Positions 53,763 through 62,737 of a stretch of DNA of 64,000 bases are shown piece after piece. Position 1 is the first letter of the stretch, and every line of letters begins with the position of its first letter. Origin of the DNA: Bradyrhizobium sp. ORS 285 (GTDB lineage Bacteria > Pseudomonadota > Alphaproteobacteria > Rhizobiales > Xanthobacteraceae); assembly GCF_900176205.1 (NCBI RefSeq), contig NZ_LT859959.1, positions 310,001 through 374,000 on the forward strand, written 5' to 3'. Below the pieces are notes generated by a model. It saw nothing but the letters and a program-made list of their open reading frames with translations, made no database searches and was not told where the DNA came from. The translations under genes and the position numbers were made by a program.

Positions 53763-55532
53763 ATGTGCGGCATTTGTGGTGAAATCAGACATTCGGGCCA
53801 GCCTGCGCTTGCGGCGCTCGGCCGAGTCAACGATGCCATGCAGGCGCGTGGTCCCGATGCTGCCGGCTTCTATGTGCAGGGTGGGATCGCGCTCGGCCAT
53901 CGCCGGCTCAGCATTCTCGATCTGTCCTCGGCCGCGCAGCAGCCGATGATCGATGCGGCGCTCGGGCTCGGCATCGCCTTCAACGGCTGCATCTATAATT
54001 TCCGCGAGCTGCGCACCGAGTTGCAGGCGAAAGGCTATCGCTTCTTCTCCGATGGCGACACCGAGGTCATCCTCAAGGCCTACCATGCCTGGGGCAAGGG
54101 CTGCGTGCAGCGCTTCAAGGGCATGTTCGCGTTCGCGCTGTGGGAGCGCGATAGCGGCCGTCTCCTGCTCGCGCGCGATCGGCTCGGCATCAAGCCACTC
54201 TACTACACGGAAGGGCCGGGCTTCTTCCGCTTTGCATCTTCGCTGCCGGCGCTGCTGGCAGGCGGCGACGTCGATACCTCGCTGGACCGGACGGCGCTGC
54301 ACCATTATTTCAGCTTTCATGCCGCGGTTCCCGCGCCACGAACGATTCTCAAGGGCGTGAAGAAGCTCGAACCCGCGACCCTGCTGACCATCGAGCCGGA
54401 CGGCACGCAGCATCGCGAGCGCTACTGGCAATTCAATGTCGGTGAGCAGCGTCCCACGGACCGCGCGATGAGTCACGAGGAATGGTCCGATGCGGTGCTG
54501 GACGCGATGACGGCGGCCGTCGATCGTCGCCGCGTGGCCGACGTGCCGGTGGGCGTGCTGCTGTCCGGCGGCCTCGACTCGTCGCTGCTCGTGGCGCTGC
54601 TGTCAAAGCTGGGACACGAGGACATCCGCACCTTCTCGATCGGCTTCGATGCGGTCGGTGAGCACAGCGGCGACGAATTCCGCTACTCGGACATCATCGC
54701 GCGCACCTTCGGAACAAATCACGAGCAGATCAGGATCGGCGGCGACCGCGCGCTCGAGGCCCTGCCGCATGCGATTGCCGCGATGTCGGAGCCGATGGTC
54801 AGCCACGACACGGTGGCGTTCTATCTCTTGTCCTCGGAGGTCGCCAAGCGCGTCAAGGTGGTGCAGAGCGGGCAGGGCGCCGACGAGGTGTTCGGCGGCT
54901 ATAGCTGGTACCCCGGCTTTCTCTCCGCCAACGATCCGGTTCAGCAATATCAGAACGCGTATTTCGACTGGAAGCATTCGGATCTGCAGCGGCTGCTTGC
55001 CCCGGATCTCCTGGGCGACGATGTGAGCCTCGAACTCGTCGACCGCTTTTTCGCCGACCACGGCGGCGCCGCCGTGGACAAGGTGCTGCAGATCGACACC
55101 GAGATCATGATGGTCGACGACCCCGTGAAGCGGGTCGACAACATGACGATGGCGTTCGGCCTCGAGGCCCGCGTGCCGTTCCTCGATCACGAGGTGGTCG
55201 AGCTCGCCGCGCGCATGCCGGCCGAGCTGAAGGTGAAGAACGGCGGCAAGCATATCCTGAAAGAGGCGGCGCGCCGCTGCGTTCCGGCGGAGGTGATCGA
55301 TCGTCCCAAGGGATATTTCCCGGTGCCGTCGCTCCGCTATCTGCGCGGACCGTTCCTCGACTACGTCCGCGACGTGCTCGGCGACGACAAGGCGCGGACG
55401 CGCGGACTCTATCAGCGTGAGTTCATCGACCACATGCTGCAGAACCCCGAAGCCGAGATGAGCCCCAAGGGGCATTCGCGGCTTTGGCAGGCGGCCCTTC
55501 TGGAAGCCTGGCTGCAGACCCACGGCATTTGA
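53763..55532 (+). CDS. Asparagine-synthase-family amidotransferase (AsnO/NAGGN-type)
   Basis: 589 residues from the ATG at 53763. Cys2 of MCGICGEIRHSG is the glutaminase nucleophile, with RGPDAAGFY and IAFNGCIYNFREL in the N-terminal domain. The synthetase domain has the PPi loop VLLSGGLDSSLL and GQGADEVFGGYSWYPGF. Length and the layout fit the N-acetylglutaminylglutamine amidotransferase group as well as AsnB. The usual NAGGN partner (acetyltransferase/ATP-grasp ligase) is not here; a GCS2-type ligase follows instead. Substrate therefore open. Confidence 0.88.
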   Translation: MCGICGEIRHSGQPALAALGRVNDAMQARGPDAAGFYVQGGIALGHRRLSILDLSSAAQQPMIDAALGLGIAFNGCIYNFRELRTELQAKGYRFFSDGDTEVILKAYHAWGKGCVQRFKGMFAFALWERDSGRLLLARDRLGIKPLYYTEGPGFFRFASSLPALLAGGDVDTSLDRTALHHYFSFHAAVPAPRTILKGVKKLEPATLLTIEPDGTQHRERYWQFNVGEQRPTDRAMSHEEWSDAVLDAMTAAVDRRRVADVPVGVLLSGGLDSSLLVALLSKLGHEDIRTFSIGFDAVGEHSGDEFRYSDIIARTFGTNHEQIRIGGDRALEALPHAIAAMSEPMVSHDTVAFYLLSSEVAKRVKVVQSGQGADEVFGGYSWYPGFLSANDPVQQYQNAYFDWKHSDLQRLLAPDLLGDDVSLELVDRFFADHGGAAVDKVLQIDTEIMMVDDPVKRVDNMTMAFGLEARVPFLDHEVVELAARMPAELKVKNGGKHILKEAARRCVPAEVIDRPKGYFPVPSLRYLRGPFLDYVRDVLGDDKARTRGLYQREFIDHMLQNPEAEMSPKGHSRLWQAALLEAWLQTHGI

Positions 55533-55551
55533 GTCTGACAGGATTGGTCAC

Positions 55552-56784
55552 ATGGGATTGGATCCGAAAATTCTCGAACGGCTCAGGCTTGGCCTGAGCG
55601 ACGATGAGCGCCGGCTGGTCATTCGCTCGGCCACCGGCGGCGAAGACGTTACCGAATATTCCTTCGGCATCGAGGAGGAATACTTCCTGGTCGATGCGCG
55701 GACGCTCGATGTCACGATCCGCACGCCCGACGACCTGTTCGAGGCGGCCAACTGGTCCACCGGCGGGCAGGCGATGCGTGAGATGCTGCAGTCGCAGCTC
55801 GAGGTCGCCACCAACGTTCATGTCGACGTCGGCGATGCGCGCGAGGAGCTGAAGTTTCTCAGGCGCGAGGTCGCCAATGTCGCCGCCCAATACGGCCTGA
55901 CGATTCTGGCCTGCTCGACGCATCCGACAGCGACCTGGCGCAGCTCGCAGCCGAGCCCCAAGCCGCGCTACGCCGAGATGATGGAGGACCTGCGCATCGT
56001 CGGCCAGCGCAACATGCTGTGCGGCATGCACGTGCATGTTCAGTTGCCGGACCCTGAGCGACGCTTCGCGGTGATGCGGGCGATGATCCCCTATATCCCT
56101 GTCTTCATCGCGTTGTCGGCGTCATCGCCGTTCTGGAATTCGCGCGAAACCGGGCTGAAGGGCTATCGCCTCGCGGCCTATGACGAGCTGCCGCGCACCG
56201 GCTTGCCGGAGCTGTTCACCAGCAAGCGTGACTATGACCGCTACGTCTCGGCGCTGGTGAGATCCGGCGTGATGCCCGACGAGAGCCACGTCTGGTGGGC
56301 GATGCGGCCGTCATTGCGCCATCCGACTTTGGAGCTGCGCGCGCCCGATGTCTGCACGTCGGTGGACGACGCGGTCGCTGTCGCCTCGCTGTATCGCGCG
56401 CTCGCGCGCTATCTCGATCTCAATCCCGAACGCGCAGAGAACGTGGGCAATGTCGAGCGCGCGATCGCGGTCGAGAACAAGTGGCGGGCGCAGCGCTATG
56501 GCTGCGACTGCCTGTTCGTCACCGAGGACGGCCCGGTGACCGGCCAGGAAATCCTGAACCGGATGATCGCCGATATCGCTGAACATGCCGAGGCGCTCGG
56601 CTGTTTGGCCGAGGTGGAGCGCTGCCGCACCATCATGCAGTTCGGCAGCTCGGCCGACTACCAGCTGCAGGCCTATCGCGAGTCCGGCGGGCAATTGTCG
56701 GCGGTGACGCAGTGGATTGCCGCGGCGACGGTCTCGCGTGCCGAGCCGCCGCGGTCGCAGGCGCCGGTTGAGCCGGCGCAGTAG
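55552..56784 (+). CDS. GCS2/YbdK-type carboxylate-amine ligase
   Basis: 410 residues. The glutamate-cysteine ligase 2 fold is shown by FGIEEEYFLVDARTLDV (metal-binding Glu), EMLQSQLEVATNVHVD, GMHVHVQLPDPERRFAVM and WWAMRPSLRHPTLELRAPDV. YbdK-type enzymes form amide bonds between a carboxylate and an amine with ATP; natural substrates are mostly unknown. It starts 19 bp after the amidotransferase gene, so the two act in one pathway. An inverted copy of the 105-bp repeat follows seven bases after its stop. Confidence 0.9.
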   Translation: MGLDPKILERLRLGLSDDERRLVIRSATGGEDVTEYSFGIEEEYFLVDARTLDVTIRTPDDLFEAANWSTGGQAMREMLQSQLEVATNVHVDVGDAREELKFLRREVANVAAQYGLTILACSTHPTATWRSSQPSPKPRYAEMMEDLRIVGQRNMLCGMHVHVQLPDPERRFAVMRAMIPYIPVFIALSASSPFWNSRETGLKGYRLAAYDELPRTGLPELFTSKRDYDRYVSALVRSGVMPDESHVWWAMRPSLRHPTLELRAPDVCTSVDDAVAVASLYRALARYLDLNPERAENVGNVERAIAVENKWRAQRYGCDCLFVTEDGPVTGQEILNRMIADIAEHAEALGCLAEVERCRTIMQFGSSADYQLQAYRESGGQLSAVTQWIAAATVSRAEPPRSQAPVEPAQ

Positions 56785-56791
56785 CGCCGGC

Positions 56792-56896
56792 CTAAAGCAT
56801 GATCCGGAAAAGTGCGCAGCGGTTTTCCGAAAAGATCATGCGCAAACAATAACCTAGAGCGCGATGACGATTCATCCTGATCTCATCGCGCTTTAG
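56792..56896 (-). repeat. 105-bp dispersed palindromic repeat, copy 2 (inverted)
   Basis: Reverse complement of 21905-22009 with a single difference (A/G at about 56857). It fills the convergent gap between the carboxylate-amine ligase and the amidohydrolase genes. Its end supplies the TAA stop codon (56893-56895) of the amidohydrolase. Confidence 0.9.
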
Positions 56897-58095
56897 CGTG
56901 GCCTGACGACCTGGCCGTCGCGCGCGACGAGGCGGCCGCCCTTGTACACGGAGCGCCCCTTTGGGACAGCCACCACCGCCTCTGGCACGTGCTCCGCGTT
57001 CAAGGTAACGAAATCGGCGCATGCGCCGACGCACAGGCCGTAATCCGCCAGTCGTAGCGCCTTGGCGCCGGCCTCCGTCACGAGGTCGAAAGCGATGCGC
57101 AACTCGTCATCGACATAGAAGCCGGAGCGATAGCCGACCATCATGGCGCGGTTCAACAGATCGCCGTCGCCATAGGGCCACCAGGAATCGCGGATGTTGT
57201 CGTTGCCGCTGAACACGGTGGCACCGGCCGCGCGCAACAGCGCCACCGGAGGGAAGGGCCGTGCGCCCGGCGCGTTGGTCATGATGGCGACGCCGGAGGT
57301 CGCAAGCACGTCGGCGATCTTCTTGAGGGCATCAATCGGCAAATCGCCGAGCGCATAGGCGTGGCTGACCGCGACGTGACCCTTCATGCCGAGCGCGCGC
57401 GTGCGCGCCGCAATCTGCTCCAGCTCAAATAAGCCGAGCATGCCTGGATCATGCAGGTGAATGTCGACGTCAACGCCGTGCTTCTGCGCGACGCCAAAGA
57501 CGACATCGAGATGCTTCTCGACGTCGCGATCAAAGCTGGCGGGATCGAGCCCGCCGACCAGGTTTGCGCCGAGCTTGATGGCTTCGTCGAGGAGCTCGGG
57601 CGTGCCAGGGCTCTTGAGGATTCCGCTTTGGGGAAAGGCGACGAGCTGGATCTCGATCAGCTCGCGATACTCCTCGCGCACGCGCAGGATTGTTTCCAGA
57701 GATTTGAGACCGACGGAGCCGTCGACCATCACGTGGCTGCGCATCCGCGTCGTGCCGTGGCCGATGCAGAGATCGAGCTGGTTGCGGGCGCGCACGTCCA
57801 TCGGCGCGGCCGCTGCCATGTTCTGCGCCTGGAACGTGACGCGCTCGTGCACGTCGAAGCCGTTGGTGCAGGGCTTGTGCGGCTTCCAGGCATCGCCATA
57901 GAAGCTGGTGTCGAGATGAATGTGGCCCTCGACGAAGCCGGGCACGACAAGGGCGCCGCCGAGATCGATCACCTCGCGCGCCTCAGGCCGTTCGGTCTCC
58001 GCGAGCAGGCCAGTGATGCGGCCGTTGTCGACCGTGATGGTCTGGCGTACGCCGCGATCGAGCCGCGCATTGATGAAGAGCTGGTCGACGGCCAT
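56893..58095 (-). CDS. Cytosine-deaminase-like amidohydrolase
   Basis: 400 residues from the ATG at 58095 with GGGAGG nine bases upstream. Metal ligands of the amidohydrolase fold are visible: HxH in VEGHIHLDTSFYG, His in DVDIHLHDPGML, His in VAVSHAYALGD and Asp in GNDNIRDSWWPYGDGD. This pattern matches cytosine deaminase (CodA) and N-isopropylammelide hydrolases (AtzC), which deaminate or hydrolyse pyrimidine- or triazine-type rings. The stop codon lies in the 105-bp repeat, so the repeat may have shortened or replaced the C-terminus. Confidence 0.88.
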   Translation of the reverse strand: MAVDQLFINARLDRGVRQTITVDNGRITGLLAETERPEAREVIDLGGALVVPGFVEGHIHLDTSFYGDAWKPHKPCTNGFDVHERVTFQAQNMAAAAPMDVRARNQLDLCIGHGTTRMRSHVMVDGSVGLKSLETILRVREEYRELIEIQLVAFPQSGILKSPGTPELLDEAIKLGANLVGGLDPASFDRDVEKHLDVVFGVAQKHGVDVDIHLHDPGMLGLFELEQIAARTRALGMKGHVAVSHAYALGDLPIDALKKIADVLATSGVAIMTNAPGARPFPPVALLRAAGATVFSGNDNIRDSWWPYGDGDLLNRAMMVGYRSGFYVDDELRIAFDLVTEAGAKALRLADYGLCVGACADFVTLNAEHVPEAVVAVPKGRSVYKGGRLVARDGQVVRPR

Positions 58096-58203
58096 GCGCA
58101 GAGTCCTCCCATCCAAAACTCAGCATCGGGCCGCTTGGTGCGGTCCGATGCCGTGGGAGCATTCTCGATCAGGATGGATGCGGGCCGCAAGCGCAGATGG
58201 CGG

Positions 58204-58836
58204 TCACGCTGCCTTCGTCTGCTGCAGTCCGGCGAGCCAGTCGCGCGCCAGCGCGACGTCGGCCTGCGACAGCTGATGCCCTGTCGGCAGGGTCGTGTGG
58301 GTCACGTCAGCGCCGGCCTCGATCAGCTGATTGCACAACTGCGCCGAATTGCTGGCAGGCACGATCGGATCGGACAAACCCGACAGGATCAGCACTGGCT
58401 TGCGCGCGAGCTTGACGACCGGCGGTTGCTTGAGCGGCACCATGGCGCGGAACAGCACCGCGCCCGCCAGCGTCTCCGGCTGCAACAGCAGCAGCGCCGC
58501 GGCGATGTTGGCGCCGTTGGAGTAGCCGACCGCGACCGGCGCTTCGATGCCGTAGCGTTGCCGCGCCTCGCCGACGAAGGCGCCGAGCTCCAGCGCGCGC
58601 CGTCGCACATCATCTTCGTCGAACACGCCTTCCGCCAGGCGGCGGAAGAAGCGCGGCATGCCATGTTCGAGCACCTGCCCGCGCGGCGACAGCAGCGCCG
58701 CGCCGGGCGAGAGCGTGGCGCCGAGCGGCAACAGATCGTTCTCGTCGCCGCCGGTGCCGTGCAGGAGCAGCAGCGGCGCTGCTCCCGGCTTGCTTCCGGG
58801 CTGGAAGCGGTGGGTGAAGGACAATGTGGCGGTCAC
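58204..58836 (-). CDS. Alpha/beta hydrolase (carboxylesterase, MhqD-like)
   Basis: 210 residues. Motifs are LLLLHGTGGDENDLLPLG (oxyanion region), Ser in VAVGYSNGANIAAAL, Asp in LSGLSDPIVPA and His in LPTGHQLSQAD, a complete catalytic triad. Family members act on quinone- or aromatic-derived esters. Its ATG overlaps the stop of the ring-cleaving dioxygenase gene by four bases. This arrangement matches the mhqO/mhqD pair that detoxifies quinones. Confidence 0.88.
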   Translation of the reverse strand: MTATLSFTHRFQPGSKPGAAPLLLLHGTGGDENDLLPLGATLSPGAALLSPRGQVLEHGMPRFFRRLAEGVFDEDDVRRRALELGAFVGEARQRYGIEAPVAVGYSNGANIAAALLLLQPETLAGAVLFRAMVPLKQPPVVKLARKPVLILSGLSDPIVPASNSAQLCNQLIEAGADVTHTTLPTGHQLSQADVALARDWLAGLQQTKAA

Positions 58837-59771
58837 GACGCGGCCTCCTCGAGGTTGGGCAGCACGCCCTCGATCTGCTTGCGGTGCGTCTCGAGGAAGG
58901 CGGGCAGCTTCAGGTTTCGTCCGAGCTCGGCGACGGGCTCGTCGACCGCAAAGCCCGGGATGTCGGTCGCGATCTCGAACAGCACGCCGCCAGGCTCGCG
59001 GAAGTAGATCGAGCGGAAGTAGTTGCGGTCCTTCTGCTCGGTCGGATGCAGGCCGTGGCGATCGACCAGCTTTTGCGCCATCACGCCCTGCTCGGCATCG
59101 TCGGCCGCACGGAAAGCGATGTGGTGCACGGAGCCGGCACCTTGTGCGCCGCGCAGAAAGCCCCTGGCCTCGTAGATGTCGACCACGCTGCCTTGCGCAT
59201 CTCCCGGTGCCTTGAAGCGGATCACCGAGCCTTCCCGACCTTGCTCGGCGAAGCCGAACACGTCGGTCAGCACGGCGGCGGTCTTCTCCGCGGAGTCGAG
59301 CAGCAGGGTCACGCCGTGGAAGCCGCGGATCGCATGCTCGGCCGGGATGTCGCCATTGCTGTAGCCGGGCTCGTTCTCCGCGCCGGGGATGCCGACGAGC
59401 GCCAGCGCCATGCCGTCGGGATCGGTGAACGGCAGCACCGATTCCCCAAAGCGCTTCTCCAGCGCCTCATAGGCGATGCCCTTTTCGGTCAGGCGCTGCG
59501 TCCAATAGCCGAGGGAGCGCTGCGGCACGCGGAACGCGGTCTGATGCGTCTCGCCGACGCCGCGGCGGCCCGGCCGCACGCCGGCCCAGGGGAAGAAGGT
59601 CAGGATGGTGCCGGGGCGGCCGGTCTCGTCGCCATAGTAGAAGTGGTACGTACCGGGATCGTCGAAATTGACCGTCTTCTTGACGAAGCGCAGGCCGAGA
59701 TCGCGGGTGTAGAAGCCGAAATTGCGGATCGGGTCGCCGGCGATCGCGGTCACGTGGTGCAGTCCGGGCAT
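58833..59771 (-). CDS. VOC-family ring-cleaving dioxygenase (MhqO-like)
   Basis: 312 residues built from two vicinal-oxygen-chelate modules. The N-terminal LHHVTAIAGDPIRNFGFY and the later GSVHHIAFRAADDAE carry metal-binding His residues, and FREPGGVLFEIATD carries the Glu ligand. The protein resembles MhqO/LinE-like dioxygenases acting on hydroquinone-type substrates. It is translationally coupled with an esterase and divergent from a LysR gene, which probably controls the pair. Confidence 0.9.
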   Translation of the reverse strand: MPGLHHVTAIAGDPIRNFGFYTRDLGLRFVKKTVNFDDPGTYHFYYGDETGRPGTILTFFPWAGVRPGRRGVGETHQTAFRVPQRSLGYWTQRLTEKGIAYEALEKRFGESVLPFTDPDGMALALVGIPGAENEPGYSNGDIPAEHAIRGFHGVTLLLDSAEKTAAVLTDVFGFAEQGREGSVIRFKAPGDAQGSVVDIYEARGFLRGAQGAGSVHHIAFRAADDAEQGVMAQKLVDRHGLHPTEQKDRNYFRSIYFREPGGVLFEIATDIPGFAVDEPVAELGRNLKLPAFLETHRKQIEGVLPNLEEAAS

Positions 59772-59838
59772 GTGGGTCTCCTATCGGTGTGGCCCGGTCA
59801 GGGCCGTTGAATTCTTGAAGGCAATATCGGGCGGCTTT

Positions 59839-59893
59839 GATTTGGAGACAATCCGTGCTCTTGTGACGTCTCTGTCTACGATTTGGCGACAAT
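59839..59893. promoter_or_regulatory. Two near-identical 14-bp boxes upstream of the LysR gene
   Basis: GATTTGGAGACAAT at 59839-59852 and GATTTGGCGACAAT at 59880-59893 differ by one base. Their starts are 41 bp apart, about four helical turns. They lie in the divergent gap between the dioxygenase and LysR genes, and the second one ends 12 bp before the LysR start. They are good candidates for LysR binding and autorepression. Confidence 0.5.
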
Positions 59894-59905
59894 GGCACGA
59901 GGACC

Positions 59906-60799
59906 ATGGACAAGCTGAGCAGCCTCAGGGCGTTCGTGAAGGTGGTCGAAAGCGGCAGCTTCGCCGAGGCCGGCCGGCAGCTGCGGCTGTCGCGTTCGGC
60001 GATCTCGAAATATATCGGCGAACTCGAGCAGAGCCTCGGCGTGCAGCTGATCGTCCGCACCACCCGCCACGCCAGCCCGACCGAGACAGGTCAGCGCTAT
60101 TTCGAGCGCGCCGTCGCGATCCTCGCGGACCTCGATGCCGCGGATCAGGCTGTCAGCCAGTCGCAGGCCGCCCCGCGCGGGCTGTTGCGCCTCAACGCTC
60201 CGATGTCGTTCGGCACGATGCGGCTTGGGCCTGTCGTGGCCGACTTCATGGTCCGCTATCCCGATCTGCAGTTGCAGATCGTGCTGAGCGACGACCTGCT
60301 CGACCCAGTCCAGGACGACTTCGACGTGACCTTGCGCATCGCCGAGCTGGAATCGTCGAGCCTAGTGGCGCGGCGGATCATGCCGGTGGATCGCGTCATC
60401 TGCGCCGCGCCGGCCTATCTCGCCCGGCACGGCACGCCCGAAAGCCCGGAGGATCTGCGCCGGCACAATTCGCTGACCTATGGCTTCCTGCTGACCGGCA
60501 ATCAGTGGAAGCTGACCGGCCGCGACGGCGATCATTGGATTCAGCCGGCCTGGAGCCTGTGCGTCAACAATGCCGAGGTGCTGCGCGACGTCGCGGTGAA
60601 GGGGCAGGGCATCGCGCTGATCCCGCATTTCATCGCGGCGGACGCGCTGGCCAGCGGCGCTCTGACCGCGATCCTCCCCGACTACAAGGCGCCGCCCCTG
60701 GCGCTCTATGCGATCTATCCCCCGACGCGGCATCTCTCGGTGAAGGTGCGGCTGTTCATCGATTTCCTGGTCGAGCGTTTCGGCCGGGCCGGCGCGTGA
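59906..60799 (+). CDS. LysR-family regulator divergent from the dioxygenase operon
   Basis: 297 residues (MDKLSSLRAFVKVVESGSFA). The DNA-binding part shows RQLRLSRSAISKYIGELEQ, and the effector domain has GLLRLNAPMSFGTMRLGP and NNAEVLRDVAVKGQGIALIP. The pattern is that of the CrgA/DsdC-like LysR group, which commonly controls oxidative detoxification genes. It is divergent from the dioxygenase/esterase pair with two repeated boxes between. Effector unknown. Confidence 0.9.
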   Translation: MDKLSSLRAFVKVVESGSFAEAGRQLRLSRSAISKYIGELEQSLGVQLIVRTTRHASPTETGQRYFERAVAILADLDAADQAVSQSQAAPRGLLRLNAPMSFGTMRLGPVVADFMVRYPDLQLQIVLSDDLLDPVQDDFDVTLRIAELESSSLVARRIMPVDRVICAAPAYLARHGTPESPEDLRRHNSLTYGFLLTGNQWKLTGRDGDHWIQPAWSLCVNNAEVLRDVAVKGQGIALIPHFIAADALASGALTAILPDYKAPPLALYAIYPPTRHLSVKVRLFIDFLVERFGRAGA

Positions 60800-60890
60800 C
60801 CAGGCTTTGGGCTTGGAGTGACCGGCAAAACGCCTCGAAGCTTTAACCGGGCGCTGCTAGGCTTCGCGCAACAGCAGCAGGGGAGCATGG

Positions 60891-61247
60891 ATGGGCCGTC
60901 TCAGTACGCATATCTTGGACACGGTGAGGGGCAAGCCGGCCGCCGATGTCGCGATCGATCTCGATGTTCTCGGGCCGGGCGGCGCCTGGCGGCGCATCAA
61001 GCAGGTCCGGACCAATGCGGACGGGCGCACGGATGAGCCGGTTCTGGCGGGCAACGACTTCGCCGCCGGCACCTATCTGCTGACATTTCACATGGGCGCG
61101 TACTTCAAGACCCATGGCCTCGCCTCCGGCGACCCGCCGTTCCTCGATCTGATCCCGCTCCGCTTTTCCGTCGCCGACGCGAGCGCGCACTATCACGTGC
61201 CGCTGCTCGCGACGCCCTGGAGCTACCAGACCTATCGCGGGAGCTGA
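60891..61247 (+). CDS. uraH: 5-hydroxyisourate hydrolase
   Basis: 118 residues, the usual length. The transthyretin-like signatures are present: N-terminal LSTHILDTVRGKPA, Arg in GGAWRRIKQVRTNADGR and the C-terminal HYHVPLLATPWSYQTYRGS ending in YRGS. The enzyme hydrolyses 5-hydroxyisourate from urate oxidation to OHCU. The next gene, four bases downstream, encodes the following steps, so the two form a ureide operon. The start at 60891 has GGGGAG upstream at somewhat long spacing. Confidence 0.94.
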   Translation: MGRLSTHILDTVRGKPAADVAIDLDVLGPGGAWRRIKQVRTNADGRTDEPVLAGNDFAAGTYLLTFHMGAYFKTHGLASGDPPFLDLIPLRFSVADASAHYHVPLLATPWSYQTYRGS

Positions 61248-61251
61248 GACG

Positions 61252-62676
61252 ATGAGTGTCGATTATCCGCGCGACATGGTCGGCTACGGCCGCACGCCGC
61301 CGCATCCGCGCTGGCCGGGCGATGCCCGCATCGCCGTGCAGTTCGTTATCAACTACGAGGAGGGCGGCGAGAACAACATTTTGCACGGCGACGCCGCTTC
61401 GGAAGCCTTCTTGTCCGAGATCGTCGGCGCGGCGCCCTGGCCCGGCCAGCGCCACATGAACATGGAGTCGATCTACGAGTTCGGCTCGCGCGCCGGCTTC
61501 TGGCGCCTGTGGCGGATGTTCACCGCGCGCAAGCTGCCGGTCACGGTGTTTGCGATCGCGACCGCGATGGCGCGCAATCCGGAGGCCGTGGCGGCGATGA
61601 AGGAGGCCAATTGGGAGATCGCCTCGCACGGCCTGAAATGGATCGACTATCGCGACTTCTCCGAAGCCGACGAGCGCGCCCATGTCGAGGAGGCGATCCG
61701 CCTTCACACCGAGCTGACAGGCGAGCGGCCGCTCGGCTTCTACCAGGGACGCACGTCGGAGCATACGCTGGACATCGTTCTCGACGAGCAGGGCTTCGTC
61801 TACAGCGCCGATTCCTACGCCGACGAGCTGCCGTATTGGATCGAGGGCCCGCATGGTCCGCAACTGATCGTGCCCTATACGCTCGACGCCAACGACATGC
61901 GTTTCGCCACCCCGCAGGGGTTCAATGCCGGGGATCAGTTCTTCGCCTATCTCAAGGATAGTTTCGACACGCTCTATGCCGAAGGTGCCGAGAGCCCGAA
62001 GATGATGTCGATCGGATTGCATTGCCGCCTGGTCGGCCGTCCCGGCCGGGCCGCCGCGCTGGCGCGCTTTCTCGATTACATCATGAGCCATGAGAAGGTG
62101 TGGGTCGCGACGCGGCTCGATATCGCGCGGCACTGGATCCGCACGCATCCGCCGACAGGCGTGTGGCGGCCGTCGCAGATGTCGCGCGTGCTGTTCGTCG
62201 AGCGCTATGGCGACATCTTCGAGCATTCGCCGGAAGTGGCCGACCGCGCCTATCGCGCGGGACTCTCGGCGTTCGACGACTCCGCGGATGCGTTGCATAC
62301 CACACTCATGAATGTCGTCCGCGGCATGAGCCGCGACGAGAAGCTGAAGCTGATCCGAGCGCATCCAGAACTCGCCGGGCGTGAAGCGCTGGCCGGCGAG
62401 ATGACGAGCGACTCCATCGGCGAGCAGAGCCGCCTCGGCTTCACCTCGCTGTCACGCGCGGACTTCGAGCGCGTCGCCGACATCAACCGCCGCTACCGCG
62501 ACAAATTCGCCATGCCGCTGATCGTCGCGCTCGCCCTGCATGCCGACCGCGCCTCGGTCATCGCCGAGATGGAGCGGCGCATCGGCAACGACATGGACGC
62601 GGAGATCGCCAACGCCATCGACCAGATCGGCCACATCACGCGGGCGAGATTGGCGAAGAAATTCGAACAGGAATGA
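61252..62676 (+). CDS. puuE: Fused allantoinase (PuuE) and OHCU decarboxylase
   Basis: 474 residues combine two enzymes. Residues 1-310 are a polysaccharide-deacetylase-type allantoinase (VQFVINYEEGGENNILHGD, NWEIASHGLKWIDYRDFS, GFYQGRTSEHTLDI). Residues from about 315 are the OHCU decarboxylase (FVERYGDIFEHSPEVADRAY, KLIRAHPELAG with its HPxLAG motif, SRLGFTSLSRADFER). Together with uraH upstream it takes hydroxyisourate through OHCU and S-allantoin to allantoate. The fusion keeps both consecutive activities on one chain. Both domains look complete. Confidence 0.93.
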   Translation: MSVDYPRDMVGYGRTPPHPRWPGDARIAVQFVINYEEGGENNILHGDAASEAFLSEIVGAAPWPGQRHMNMESIYEFGSRAGFWRLWRMFTARKLPVTVFAIATAMARNPEAVAAMKEANWEIASHGLKWIDYRDFSEADERAHVEEAIRLHTELTGERPLGFYQGRTSEHTLDIVLDEQGFVYSADSYADELPYWIEGPHGPQLIVPYTLDANDMRFATPQGFNAGDQFFAYLKDSFDTLYAEGAESPKMMSIGLHCRLVGRPGRAAALARFLDYIMSHEKVWVATRLDIARHWIRTHPPTGVWRPSQMSRVLFVERYGDIFEHSPEVADRAYRAGLSAFDDSADALHTTLMNVVRGMSRDEKLKLIRAHPELAGREALAGEMTSDSIGEQSRLGFTSLSRADFERVADINRRYRDKFAMPLIVALALHADRASVIAEMERRIGNDMDAEIANAIDQIGHITRARLAKKFEQE

Positions 62677-62737
62677 GCGTTACGGTTTCGTCGCCTCCTT
62701 CGTTGGATCCGGGCTCGTTCTCCACGAGCAGCGCGCT

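Noticed and set aside
57451..59007. 518-codon plus-strand frame
   Set aside because: Spans three minus-strand genes with good motifs (amidohydrolase, esterase, dioxygenase); His/Arg/Gln-rich shadow.
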